A stretch of 64,000 nucleotides of DNA from Edaphocola flava (lineage in GTDB: Bacteria > Bacteroidota > Bacteroidia > Chitinophagales > Chitinophagaceae): assembly GCF_004118155.1 (NCBI RefSeq), contig NZ_SAIQ01000001.1, forward strand, positions 1,116,001 to 1,180,000, in the 5' to 3' direction. Below are positions 1-8,350 of the stretch, piece after piece. A program made the position numbers and the translations under genes. Numbering within the stretch: position 1 is the stretch's first letter; each line of letters begins with the position of its first letter. The notes beneath the pieces are model-generated. The model did no database searches. It saw only the letters and a list, made by a program, of their open reading frames with translations, and had not been told where the DNA came from.

Positions 1-1
1 T

Positions 2-64
2 CCAGCTGACTGGGGTATCTCTAAAGATATCGAAATCCAGATGAATGTAAAAGCAAAGAAATAA
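2..64 (+). CDS. C-terminal end of a YceI-like protein (partial)
   Basis: The window opens inside an open frame that ends with TAA at 62-64. The 20 visible residues (ending EIQMNVKAKK) resemble the last beta strand of YceI-family lipocalin-fold proteins, which typically close with a GI(S)(D/K)xIEIxxxVxAxK pattern. YceI proteins are small, usually periplasmic isoprenoid-binding proteins. The family call rests on this short tail only; the rest of the gene lies outside the window. A hairpin with a T-run follows at 106-139. Confidence 0.5.
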   Translation, partial: PADWGISKDIEIQMNVKAKK

Positions 65-105
65 TAGTACTTTAATAGTTTTTTTCATAGGTGTAGGTTT
101 TAGTT

Positions 106-139
106 AAGGGCTTATCTGTCTAGATATGGCCCTTTTTTT
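106..139 (+). terminator. Rho-independent terminator after the YceI-like gene
   Basis: AAGGGC (106-111) can pair with GCCCTT (129-134), followed by a run of T. It ends about 40 bases before the pcrA start and separates the two genes. Confidence 0.6.
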
Positions 140-179
140 ATGTCCCTATGTCTCGGGTTTTACCTAACTTCGCAGTCTT

Positions 180-2519
180 ATGCAGCACCAATATTTGAGC
201 GAACTGAATGAACAGCAGAGAGCGGCCGTTACACATATTGACGGCCCGTTGATGATCGTAGCCGGAGCCGGAAGCGGAAAAACTAAAGTACTGACTACCC
301 GTATTGCACACCTGCTGCGTAATGGCGTAGACGCCTTTAATATACTGGCACTGACCTTTACCAACAAGGCTGCCGCAGAAATGAAAGAACGTATCGAGAA
401 AATACTGGGCAACTCCGAAGCCCGTAATCTGTATATCGGTACCTTCCACTCTGTATTTGCCAAAATCATGCGTGCCGAAGCGCAGAAAATTGGTTATCCC
501 AACAACTTTACCATATATGATGCCGATGATGCCAAGAGCCTGCTCAGAAGCATTATCTCTGAAAATAACCTGGACGATAAGATTTACAAACCTAATGTAA
601 TCTTAAGCCGTATCTCCGGTGCCAAGAACAGTCTGATCGGACCGGCACAGTACCTGAGAGAACCGGCTATTGCCCAGGAAGATGCGCGCGCCAACCGTCC
701 GCTGACGGGGCAGATCTATGCACAATATGCCAACCGCTGTTTCAAAAACGGTGCAATGGACTTTGATGATCTGCTGTTTAAAATGTACGAATTGCTGAAA
801 ACACAGCCTGAAGTACTGGCCAAATACCAGCACAAGTTCAAGTATGTAATGATTGATGAGTACCAGGATACCAACACCGCCCAGTATAAAATTGTAAAAA
901 TGCTGGCTGCGGTAACGGAAAATATCTGTGTGGTAGGTGATGATGCGCAAAGTATCTACTCCTTCCGTGGTGCAACAATCCAGAACATCCTCCAGTTTCA
1001 GAATGACTATGACGATGTGAAAGTGATCAAGCTGGAGCAGAACTATCGTAGTACACAAAGTATCCTGAATGTAGCCAATAAGATTATCGGTAATAACAAG
1101 AACCAGATTCCTAAAAATCTGTGGACTGATAATGAAATAGGTGAGAAGATAAAACTGGTCAGAACCCTGACAGACAATGATGAAGGCCGTTATGTTGCCG
1201 ATGCTATTGCGGAGCATAAACTGCGTTATCACTATAGTAACAAAGACTTTGCCATCCTGTACCGTACCAATGCGCAAAGCCGTTCTTTCGAGGAAAGCCT
1301 CAGAAGAATGAACATTCCTTACCGCATATTCGGTGGTCTGTCGTTCTACCAGAGAAAGGAGATCAAAGACTTTATCGCCTACCTGCGTGTTACTGCCAAC
1401 CCGAGAGATGAAGAAGCGATTAAACGCATCATCAACTACCCGGTAAGAGGCATTGGTAAAACCAGCCTGGAGAAAATGGTGATCGCAGCAAATGAAAGCG
1501 GTAAACCATTATGGGAAGTGATACAGGCGCCTACTGCTTATGGCCTTAAAGGTGCATCTGCGGCAGCGGTAGAAACATTTGTAACACTGATTAAAAGTGC
1601 ACAGACCATGCTGAAAACGCATAATGCCTATGATGTGGCATTTGCCGTAGGTAAGCATAGTGGTCTGGTAAAAGAGTTATACGCAGATAAAACGGTTGAG
1701 GGTCTGCAACGTTATGAGAACGTACAGGAATTACTCAACTCTATTAAAGAATATACAGAGACGCCAAACGCAGACGGAGAACTGGAAGAAGATAAAAGCC
1801 TGGGTACTTACCTGCAAAACATCACCCTGCTGACCGATGCGGATAAAGAAAATGACGAAGACCAGGATGTGGTAAAACTCATGACCATTCACGCGGCAAA
1901 AGGACTGGAATTCCCTTGTACCTTCGCTGTGGGATTGGAAGAAAACCTCTTCCCATCAGCTATGAGTCTATATGCCCGTGAAGATCTGGAAGAAGAGCGT
2001 CGTCTCTTCTACGTTGTGGTAACCCGTGCAAAGGCGCGTCTGTGGATTACATTCGCCAACAGCCGTTATCGTTTCGGACAGCTGGTGCAAAATGATCCGA
2101 GCCGCTTTATAGATGAGATTCCTCAGGAATATATAGATAAAAGCTATGCAGGAATGGCTGGCGCAAGAGGATCATTCTCTTCGGGCCAGGGCAATTCAGG
2201 TGGTGGCGGAACATTCGGTAAACGTGCTGCGATCCAGCCGAAAGCAGCTGCCCCGCAGGAAAGAAGTAATATCGTTCAGGCGAAGAGCGCGACTGCATCC
2301 TCTACGTCTTATAGCCATACCCCATCTGCTGATTTCACTGCCAGTAATCCTGGCGATATGGAAGTAGGACAAAAAGTAGAACATATGAAATTCGGTTTTG
2401 GTACTATTCGCGGCCTCGATGGTAATCCTAATAACCGCATGGCCACTATTGATTTTGAAAATGGTATAGGTGTGAAGAAAATCATGCTGCAATATGCCAA
2501 GCTTAAGATTATAGAATAA
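180..2519 (+). CDS. pcrA: ATP-dependent DNA helicase PcrA/UvrD
   Basis: Superfamily 1A 3'-5' DNA helicase acting in nucleotide excision repair, replication restart and removal of RecA filaments. The 779 residues are a normal family length. Visible motifs: Walker A GAGSGKT (29-35), motif II DEYQD (226-230), motif III GDDAQSIY (253-260), motif IV QNYRS (287-291), motif V TIHAAKGLEF (569-578), motif VI VVVTRAKARL (612-621). After a Gly/Ser/Ala-rich linker (about 645-720) comes a C-terminal Tudor-like module (about 725-779, GQKVEHMKFGFGTI), which in Bacillus PcrA contacts RNA polymerase. First gene of an operon: pcrB follows after 20 bases. No Shine-Dalgarno sequence; the ATG fits the family N-terminus (LNEQQRAAV). 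Confidence 0.96.
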   Translation: MQHQYLSELNEQQRAAVTHIDGPLMIVAGAGSGKTKVLTTRIAHLLRNGVDAFNILALTFTNKAAAEMKERIEKILGNSEARNLYIGTFHSVFAKIMRAEAQKIGYPNNFTIYDADDAKSLLRSIISENNLDDKIYKPNVILSRISGAKNSLIGPAQYLREPAIAQEDARANRPLTGQIYAQYANRCFKNGAMDFDDLLFKMYELLKTQPEVLAKYQHKFKYVMIDEYQDTNTAQYKIVKMLAAVTENICVVGDDAQSIYSFRGATIQNILQFQNDYDDVKVIKLEQNYRSTQSILNVANKIIGNNKNQIPKNLWTDNEIGEKIKLVRTLTDNDEGRYVADAIAEHKLRYHYSNKDFAILYRTNAQSRSFEESLRRMNIPYRIFGGLSFYQRKEIKDFIAYLRVTANPRDEEAIKRIINYPVRGIGKTSLEKMVIAANESGKPLWEVIQAPTAYGLKGASAAAVETFVTLIKSAQTMLKTHNAYDVAFAVGKHSGLVKELYADKTVEGLQRYENVQELLNSIKEYTETPNADGELEEDKSLGTYLQNITLLTDADKENDEDQDVVKLMTIHAAKGLEFPCTFAVGLEENLFPSAMSLYAREDLEEERRLFYVVVTRAKARLWITFANSRYRFGQLVQNDPSRFIDEIPQEYIDKSYAGMAGARGSFSSGQGNSGGGGTFGKRAAIQPKAAAPQERSNIVQAKSATASSTSYSHTPSADFTASNPGDMEVGQKVEHMKFGFGTIRGLDGNPNNRMATIDFENGIGVKKIMLQYAKLKIIE

Positions 2520-2539
2520 AACAAAACTAACTATATACC

Positions 2540-3298
2540 ATGATTACAATGACCCGAAACATATACAGACAACTGCTGCAGTTAAAGCAGGAAGGAAAAA
2601 AAGCCTTTGCTGTACTGATCGATCCGGATGACATCAGTCCGGAGCAAGCCGCCATACTGGCTCAGAAATGTGCCGATGCCGGAGTCGATTATGTATTGTT
2701 TGGGGGTAGTATCATGGTATCCGATCATTGGAACGATTGCATCCGCAGCTTTAAATCAGTATCCGACATTCCGGTGATCTTATTTCCGGGCAGTCCGGCG
2801 CAGGTTTGCAAGAGCGCAGATGCATTGCTCTATTTATCATTGATATCAGGTCGTAACCCGGATCTGCTGATCGGTCAGCATGTGATTTCTGCACCTGCTA
2901 TCAAAGCCAGTGGCCTGGAAGTAATGGCTACGGGCTATATGGTTATTGATGGTGGTGTACCTACAGCAGTATCTTATATGAGCCATTCAGCGCCGCTGCC
3001 ACACAACAAACCAGAACTGGCATTGTGTACGGCCTGGGCCGGAGAGATGCAGGGCAAACAGCTCATCTATATGGATGCCGGTAGTGGTGCCAAATATCCG
3101 ATCTCACAGGAAATGATTAAGAAGGTAAGCGATAATATTGCGATCCCTTTGATTATCGGTGGGGGTATCCGCGATGTGGAAGGGCTGCAAAAGGCATTAG
3201 ATGCCGGGGCACAGGTAGTGGTAGTCGGAAATGCGATTGAAAAAAATCCTGACCTGATTGCGCAAATGAGCCAGGCCACCAAACAATACAACCTGTAA
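2540..3298 (+). CDS. pcrB: Geranylgeranylglyceryl phosphate synthase family protein (PcrB-like)
   Basis: TIM-barrel prenyltransferase of the GGGPS/PcrB family, which joins a polyprenyl diphosphate to sn-glycerol-1-phosphate to form an archaeal-type ether lipid precursor. Seen: N-terminal LIDPDD (26-31), phosphate-binding loops MDAGSGA (178-184), GGGIR (207-211) and VGN (229-231). Group II enzymes of this family have been studied from Bacteroidota including Chitinophaga and Flavobacterium; the physiological product there is unclear. It lies 20 bases after pcrA and 11 before the metalloprotease gene, so cotranscription is likely. ATGs at 2540 and 2549 are both possible starts; the upstream one is used here. 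Confidence 0.9.
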   Translation: MITMTRNIYRQLLQLKQEGKKAFAVLIDPDDISPEQAAILAQKCADAGVDYVLFGGSIMVSDHWNDCIRSFKSVSDIPVILFPGSPAQVCKSADALLYLSLISGRNPDLLIGQHVISAPAIKASGLEVMATGYMVIDGGVPTAVSYMSHSAPLPHNKPELALCTAWAGEMQGKQLIYMDAGSGAKYPISQEMIKKVSDNIAIPLIIGGGIRDVEGLQKALDAGAQVVVVGNAIEKNPDLIAQMSQATKQYNL

Positions 3299-3309
3299 AT
3301 AATCCCACT

Positions 3310-3954
3310 ATGGGTACTGTAGAACTGATCTCCGCAAATACTTTATTGTTCCGTGCCCATATCATAACCTATGGTGCAGCAGCAGATGCAGTATTGACAG
3401 AGCGCATCAGGACTGAGATAGAAGCGATGTGGAATGCTCCCGAAGGGAGAATACTGCATAACCTCAAGCCATTAAGACTTAATTTTTCTATTACAGCCGA
3501 CTGGCAACCCGATCTGCAACCGGAAGATATAATGCAGAATACCAATCCGCTCAATAATTACTTCAGAATAGAAGAATTTGTAAACGGAAACATTTCCTTC
3601 GTGGATGCGCTGGGGTGTAATACTGGATTTTTCAAAAAAGACAACCTATACGAAGGCTCGACTACTGCCGCACATGAGTTCGGACATACCTTAGGACTGG
3701 CCCACCCCACTGACCTGGATTTTAGGGGGAAAGGCATTCCGGGTATTATGTATCCGAGAGGCACCCTGGTCGATCCTGCATTTCAGTACGATCCGTCTGT
3801 GCCTGCCGGACAAAACGGAGGTACGATGCATCCGATGTACCGCAAGGTAAGGGCAGAAGATGTAGCAATGTTACAGATCAGCAAACTGCAAAACGATTTC
3901 GTAATCGGTGCGCTGAGTAATGTATGGCATGATGATCATAGCCGTTTCGCATAA
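3310..3954 (+). CDS. Matrixin-like zinc metalloprotease without signal peptide
   Basis: A 214-residue metzincin. It carries the full zinc site HEFGHTLGLAH (His122, Glu123, His126, His132) and a downstream Met-turn GIMYPR (Met147), the hallmarks of peptidase family M10. The N-terminus (MGTVELISAN) shows no signal peptide, lipobox or prodomain cysteine switch, and no C-terminal sorting domain is visible. It would therefore stay in the cytoplasm or leave by a leaderless route. Third gene of the pcrA-pcrB run, 11 bases after pcrB, and followed by a strong terminator. The protease fold is certain from the motif; substrate and location are unknown. Confidence 0.82.
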   Translation: MGTVELISANTLLFRAHIITYGAAADAVLTERIRTEIEAMWNAPEGRILHNLKPLRLNFSITADWQPDLQPEDIMQNTNPLNNYFRIEEFVNGNISFVDALGCNTGFFKKDNLYEGSTTAAHEFGHTLGLAHPTDLDFRGKGIPGIMYPRGTLVDPAFQYDPSVPAGQNGGTMHPMYRKVRAEDVAMLQISKLQNDFVIGALSNVWHDDHSRFA

Positions 3955-3976
3955 GATTACTCATTCAGATAAATAC

Positions 3977-4010
3977 AATAAAGGGACTTCATCAATGAAG
4001 TCCCTTTATT
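3977..4010. terminator. Bidirectional terminator between convergent genes
   Basis: A 16-bp perfect inverted repeat (3977-3992 / 3995-4010) flanked by A/T-rich ends lies between the metalloprotease gene and the oppositely oriented exbD, and can stop transcription from both sides. Confidence 0.85.
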
Positions 4011-4035
4011 AGTAAAAATATAGTTAGATCTGATC

Positions 4036-4443
4036 TTATTGTGCCACTGCTTTCTGTACAGCCAGTACTGTCTTTATATTCAGCTCTTGCCCCGAACGCA
4101 TAATAGCAACAATATTATCAGCGGTAGCCAGTTTATCGGCATTGATAACAATAGTAGGCTCCTTATCCTGTGCAGCTGCAACAACTGATTGAATGGCAGT
4201 AGTCAGGGAATCGGCAGCAACAGGCTTTGTACCCACAAAGAATTGCTGATCGGCATTGATCGATACCACAACGGTTTGTTTTACCTTAGTATCAGTATTG
4301 GCTTTCGGATTGGCCAGCTTGATGACATTAGGATTAGCCAGTGTCGCGACGATCAGGAAGAAAAATAAAAGGATGAACAGTACATCGTTCAGTGCAGATG
4401 TATGTGCTTCCGGTTTATGTCTTAATGCTTTTCTGATATTCAT
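4036..4443 (-). CDS. exbD: ExbD/TolR-family biopolymer transport protein
   Basis: 135 residues with the ExbD/TolR plan: short cytoplasmic N-terminus, one membrane helix (about 18-37) carrying the conserved aspartate in SALNDVLF, and a periplasmic domain. ExbD works with ExbB and TonB to pass proton-motive force to outer-membrane receptors. No exbB or tonB is visible nearby, so this is an orphan copy or has a partner elsewhere. It sits 59 bases after the SIMPL gene on the same strand, suggesting cotranscription. Confidence 0.85.
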   Translation of the reverse strand: MNIRKALRHKPEAHTSALNDVLFILLFFFLIVATLANPNVIKLANPKANTDTKVKQTVVVSINADQQFFVGTKPVAADSLTTAIQSVVAAAQDKEPTIVINADKLATADNIVAIMRSGQELNIKTVLAVQKAVAQ

Positions 4444-4502
4444 TCTTCAAGAGATATTTTACCTGTCTTGCAAATGTAGGGAATCTGTTTTATAATATAC
4501 TG

Positions 4503-5264
4503 TTATTCTAATACATAGCTTAATCTTACTGTAATGCGGGCTGTTTTCTCTTTACTGCGGGTATCAAAATTACCGCCATAGCTATCTTCCTCTATACTAC
4601 CCTTTCCAGTAATCTGAAATACACCCATACTGGCATCTTTCAATTTGCCCAGATCACCATTGCCCGTTTTGACAATTTTCTGTGCACGTTCCCGCGCATC
4701 TTTCGTGGCATTCTCAATCAGGTTATGTTTCAGGCTGGGCAGATCAGAATAGGTATATTGAATGTCCTGTCCGTTAAACTCAATGCCTGAATTAATCAGT
4801 TCAGAAGTCTGATCCGATACCTGTTCGATTTTACGCATCAGTGCATCATTTTTCTGGCAGAAAAAGCTAATGGTTTGTGTAGCAGTATATCCGTCAAATA
4901 CTTCTTCCGACTTGGTATCTCCATCTTTAGTCTCGGTGCTTACCGTCCGGAAGGTCTTTGCAATATTGGCGCCGCCAAAAGTGAATTCACTTTCTTTAAA
5001 GCCTTTGGAAATAAAAAACTGACGTACTTTCTCTTTATCCGCAAGAATGGTGTTGTATGCCTCTTTCGCATCCATAGATCTTGCGCTGAAACTTCCTTTC
5101 CAAAAAATCTCATCAGAAGTAAAATCTTTTGTACCCAGGCCTACAACATTGATCGCATCCTGGTTGGCATTGCGGTTACGTATGCCTTTGCCGACCACAA
5201 ATGCAGTAATGATCATAGCCAGGCCCCATATGGCGGCATAGAGAAGAGATCTGTTCTTTTCCAT
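4503..5264 (-). CDS. SIMPL-domain (DUF541) protein
   Basis: 253 residues: one N-terminal membrane anchor or uncleaved signal (about 8-26), then a SIMPL/DUF541 domain (about 38-253; VVGLGTKDFTSDEI, KDARERAQKI and a closing beta strand ARITVRLSYVLE). Members are periplasmic or membrane-associated proteins of poorly known function; the bacterial relative BP26/Omp28 forms ring oligomers. It precedes exbD on the minus strand. The family is clear from the sequence pattern; no enzymatic role can be read from it. Confidence 0.8.
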   Translation of the reverse strand: MEKNRSLLYAAIWGLAMIITAFVVGKGIRNRNANQDAINVVGLGTKDFTSDEIFWKGSFSARSMDAKEAYNTILADKEKVRQFFISKGFKESEFTFGGANIAKTFRTVSTETKDGDTKSEEVFDGYTATQTISFFCQKNDALMRKIEQVSDQTSELINSGIEFNGQDIQYTYSDLPSLKHNLIENATKDARERAQKIVKTGNGDLGKLKDASMGVFQITGKGSIEEDSYGGNFDTRSKEKTARITVRLSYVLE

Positions 5265-5325
5265 AAGTATATAATTTTCTTAAAATTACAGTAAATTATA
5301 TATCAATGCACTATGGTAAGAAATA

Positions 5326-5354
5326 AAAATGCAGATCCGGAGGATCTGCATTTT
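5326..5354 (-). terminator. Terminator after the SH3-domain gene
   Basis: A 13-bp perfect stem (5326-5338 / 5342-5354) with a 3-base loop. Read on the minus strand it is followed by T-rich sequence directly after the stop codon at 5378. Confidence 0.8.
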
Positions 5355-5377
5355 GTATCTTTTTAGATATTGATATG

Positions 5378-5794
5378 TTACATCGGAGACAGGTATTGTG
5401 CATAAGCATAACCTTCTTCACCGGCAGCCGTTCTGATCTTCCACCAGCTATCGTCTGTTTTTTCAACCAGGGTAACGACTTCGTTATGTGCCGCTTTTCC
5501 TACGATTTCACCTTCCGTGCTTGGCACACTTCTGATATTCAGGTTTGTGCTGTCCGTGGTTACTTTTAAAGAAGCGCCGGCATCGGCTTTGATGTCAATA
5601 TTCATCATCAGGTCTCCGCTGGCCATATTCGGATCGATCTGACTGTACATATTCCATAAAGCATCATAATCTGCGGTTGAATTGGCCGTACCGCTTACAT
5701 GCAGCGCTCCTCCTTGTTCTGCAACAGAAAGATTGGCTACACCCATATTTTTAGCTGCATCCAGCAATGATGCATATTTATCTTGCAATGACAT
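5378..5794 (-). CDS. SH3-domain protein (bacterial SH3 type 3)
   Basis: 138 residues. The C-terminal half (about 76-138) is a bacterial SH3 domain (LNIRSVPSTEGEIVGKA ... WWKIRTAAGEEGYAYAQYL), a module often binding cell-wall peptides. The N-terminal half resembles the BON/LysM-associated helical segment found in YgaU-like proteins. No signal peptide is visible. It follows the BON lipoprotein gene after 28 bases and was probably transcribed with it, which suggests a shared envelope or stress role; this is inferred. Confidence 0.75.
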   Translation of the reverse strand: MSLQDKYASLLDAAKNMGVANLSVAEQGGALHVSGTANSTADYDALWNMYSQIDPNMASGDLMMNIDIKADAGASLKVTTDSTNLNIRSVPSTEGEIVGKAAHNEVVTLVEKTDDSWWKIRTAAGEEGYAYAQYLSPM

Positions 5795-5822
5795 AATATT
5801 TTGTTTTTTTACAGGTTTAAGA

Positions 5823-6320
5823 TTATTTTTTATCCTTCAGCTGGCTTACATCAGATTTGACTTTGGCAGCAGCAAGCATTTGCATAATTTTCATTCTGTC
5901 CGCTTTGCTCACCTCACCGGTAAGTACGGCTTTATCAGCAGTAAAGGTTACGGTCACGCCTTTAATATCTTTAATGCCATCCATAACTTTTTGTTGCGTA
6001 GCAGCATCCAGTGTAGTGGTCACAGAAGCCGGAGGAGGAGGTGGCGGAGTTACTGCAATATTGTTTACCACAGATTTTACACCGGATTTTTTATCCAGAT
6101 TTTTTACTGCAGCCTCAGCACTGGCTTTGTCTGCATCATTATTTACGTTGCCGGAGAGCGTTACCACACCATCTTTAACCTCTACGGCTACACCAGGTGT
6201 TACCACAGCCTCAGCATTGGACTTAACCGTAGCATCAGGTACTTTAGAGGAGCATGATGGAGTCATTACAGCAATAGCACCTGTAATCATCAGTGCAGGA
6301 ATAATGTTCTTGTAATTCAT
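5823..6320 (-). CDS. BON-domain lipoprotein
   Basis: 165 residues with a lipoprotein signal peptide (lipobox ending in Cys23, TPSC). Two BON-like repeats follow: about 28-90 (VKDGVVTLSGNVNN) and about 100-160 (FTADKAVLTGEVSK), separated by a run of six prolines. BON domains in OsmY-type proteins bind phospholipid surfaces and protect the envelope. Leads a two-gene unit with the SH3 protein. The Ser-Ser after the cysteine carries no obvious surface export signal, so a periplasm-facing location is likely. Confidence 0.82.
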   Translation of the reverse strand: MNYKNIIPALMITGAIAVMTPSCSSKVPDATVKSNAEAVVTPGVAVEVKDGVVTLSGNVNNDADKASAEAAVKNLDKKSGVKSVVNNIAVTPPPPPPASVTTTLDAATQQKVMDGIKDIKGVTVTFTADKAVLTGEVSKADRMKIMQMLAAAKVKSDVSQLKDKK

Positions 6321-6436
6321 ACGATTAGTTTTTTAATTTAGTGTTGGGTGAAGTTATAGTATTAAATATTAATAAATCAGGCCTTAACAGGAAAATCACA
6401 AAATCTTTACATGTATAGCTTTCATAATAAGAATAT

Positions 6437-6468
6437 TTTGGCTGTAAATCATATTTGTATTACCTTTG
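6437..6468 (+). promoter_or_regulatory. Bacteroidota-type promoter of rimP-nusA-infB
   Basis: TTTG (6437-6440), 20 bases, then TACCTTTG (6461-6468): a full match to the -33/-7 pattern TTTG / TAnnTTTG. Transcription should start near 6475, which excludes the TTG frame start at 6455 and points to ATG 6524 for rimP. Confidence 0.75.
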
Positions 6469-6486
6469 CATCAGAAAAAGAGGACC

Positions 6487-6504
6487 TGGGGGCATGAGCC
6501 CCCA
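6487..6504 (+). other. GC-rich hairpin in the rimP leader
   Basis: TGGGGGC (6487-6493) pairs fully with GCCCCCA (6498-6504) around an ATGA loop. It lies about 12 bases inside the predicted transcript and about 20 before the start codon. No T-run follows, so it is not a terminator; a role in RNA stability or translation control is possible. Confidence 0.65.
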
Positions 6505-6523
6505 TGTTTCGTTGAATAAAATA

Positions 6524-6976
6524 ATGGATATCATAACCTTAGTTACCAACAAGATAGAAGAGCTGACTATTGATTCGGCCTTGTTTCTGGTAGAAGTAAA
6601 ATTGAAACCCACCAATAACATTAAAGTTTATATGGATGGGGATAGCGGGGTAAATGTTGAAGCCTGTACCAAAATCAATAGAGCTTTGTACAAAATGATC
6701 GAAGAGTCCGGCATGTATCCTGAAGGAGATTTTTCTCTGGAAGTGTCCAGCCCGGGTGTAGATGAGCCCCTGAAATTTTTTAGACAATACACTAAAAATA
6801 TTGGCCGTACGGTGGAGATTACACTGAACGATGATACCAAACATCTTGGTGTATTACAATCAGCTACAGAAGAAGCGGTAGTACTGGAAAAGCAGGTCGG
6901 TAAAAAGAAAGAAATTGTTGTTGAGACAATACCTTTTGATACGATCAAAGCAACAGTAGTACAGATTGTATTCTAA
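6524..6976 (+). CDS. rimP: Ribosome maturation factor RimP
   Basis: RimP assists late assembly of the 30S ribosomal subunit. From ATG 6524 the protein has 150 residues, normal for the family, with the N-terminal domain (LFLVEVKLKPTNNIKVYMDGDSGV) and the C-terminal SH3-like part after EVSSPGVDEPLK. An upstream in-frame TTG at 6455 would add 23 residues of unrelated sequence (with RKRGPGG) and overlaps the promoter -7 box, so it is rejected. First gene of the conserved rimP-nusA-infB operon; nusA follows after 61 bases. Confidence 0.93.
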   Translation: MDIITLVTNKIEELTIDSALFLVEVKLKPTNNIKVYMDGDSGVNVEACTKINRALYKMIEESGMYPEGDFSLEVSSPGVDEPLKFFRQYTKNIGRTVEITLNDDTKHLGVLQSATEEAVVLEKQVGKKKEIVVETIPFDTIKATVVQIVF

Positions 6977-7037
6977 AACATTAATAAACCTTACAAAGCA
7001 AATTGCATTTGTTTTAAACAATATATTTTAAATCACA

Positions 7038-8294
7038 ATGGCTAGTATTAACTTAATTGAATCGTTTCAGGACTTTAAAGAAGCAGAAGGGATAGATCGT
7101 TCTACCCTCATGAAAGTACTGGAAGACGTATTCAAAACGCTTTTGAGAAAAAAATACGGTTCGGATGATAACTTTGATGTAATCGTTAACGACCAGACCG
7201 GTGACCTGGAAATCTTCAGAAGAAGAACCGCAGTAGAAGATGGTTTTGAAGAAGATGATAATGCTGAGATCCAGATATCTGAAGCAAGACTGATCGACCC
7301 TGATTATTCAGTAGGTGAAGAAGTATATGAAGAGATTGATGTACTGGACTTCGGTCGCAGAGCTATTCTCGCAGCCAAGCAAACACTTGCTGCCCGTATC
7401 AGTGATTTAAAGAAAAACAGTATCCTGCAAAAATATGCAGAGCGCGTAGGTGAGATCATCAATGGTGAAGTATACCAGATCTGGAGAAAAGAACTGATGC
7501 TGCTGGATGAAGAAGGTAACGAATTATTATTGCCTAAGTCTGAGCAGATCGCTGGCGACTTTTTCCGTAAAGGAGAACCACTTCGTGCAGTAGTGAAGAA
7601 AGTAGAAATGCGCAGCAATGCACCGGTTATTATCCTGAGCAGAACACACTCTTCTTTCCTGGAAAAACTTCTGGAAATCGAAGTTCCTGAAATTCAGGAT
7701 GGTCTGATCACGATCAAGAAAATAGTAAGAGAGCCAGGTGAGCGTGCAAAAGTAGCAGTAGAAAGCTATGATGACCGTATCGATCCGGTAGGTGCTTGTG
7801 TAGGTATGAAAGGTAGCCGTATTCACGGTATTGTAAGAGAACTGCGCAACGAAAATATCGACATCATTAACTATACAGCCAATACTTCCCTGCTGATCCA
7901 GCGTGCGCTGACTCCGGCAAAAGTAAACCGTATAGATCTGAATACAGAGAAAAACCATGCTGATGTGTACATGGATACCGATCAGGTATCTCTGGCTATT
8001 GGTAAGAAAGGGGTAAACATTAAACTGGCACAGCAACTGTCTGGCTTTAGCATTGATGTATACCGTGATGTAAAAGAGTCTGCAGAATTCGATATCGATC
8101 TGGACGAATTTACAGATGAGATCGAAGCATGGGTTATTGCAGAATTCAAAAAAGTGGGCTACGATACTGCATTAAGTATCCTGGAGCACTCTGTTGAAGA
8201 GCTGACTCGCCGTACCGATCTGGAAGAAGAAACGGTTAAAGACGTACGCCGCATCCTTGAGGCTGAATTTGAAGATGATGGTACCGCCGAGTAA
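7038..8294 (+). CDS. nusA: Transcription termination/antitermination factor NusA
   Basis: 418 residues in the usual order: N-terminal RNA polymerase-binding domain (1-130), S1 domain (about 135-200, GEIINGEVYQIWRKELML), KH1 and KH2 (about 205-345, with GACVGMKGSRI and AIGKKGVNIKLA), then an acidic C-terminal tail. It lacks the long repeat region of the E. coli protein, as is common outside Proteobacteria. NusA pauses RNA polymerase and helps termination, antitermination and coupling to translation. Middle gene of the operon. Confidence 0.96.
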   Translation: MASINLIESFQDFKEAEGIDRSTLMKVLEDVFKTLLRKKYGSDDNFDVIVNDQTGDLEIFRRRTAVEDGFEEDDNAEIQISEARLIDPDYSVGEEVYEEIDVLDFGRRAILAAKQTLAARISDLKKNSILQKYAERVGEIINGEVYQIWRKELMLLDEEGNELLLPKSEQIAGDFFRKGEPLRAVVKKVEMRSNAPVIILSRTHSSFLEKLLEIEVPEIQDGLITIKKIVREPGERAKVAVESYDDRIDPVGACVGMKGSRIHGIVRELRNENIDIINYTANTSLLIQRALTPAKVNRIDLNTEKNHADVYMDTDQVSLAIGKKGVNIKLAQQLSGFSIDVYRDVKESAEFDIDLDEFTDEIEAWVIAEFKKVGYDTALSILEHSVEELTRRTDLEEETVKDVRRILEAEFEDDGTAE

Positions 8295-8350
8295 GCTGAA
8301 CAATACGCAATGTGTGTTAACTTTTAGCAACATTGTATGGAAACATAAAA

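Noticed and set aside
603-1277. 224-codon open frame on the minus strand inside pcrA
   Set aside because: It is fully antisense to a conserved helicase and its product looks like reverse-complement shadow sequence with no domain.
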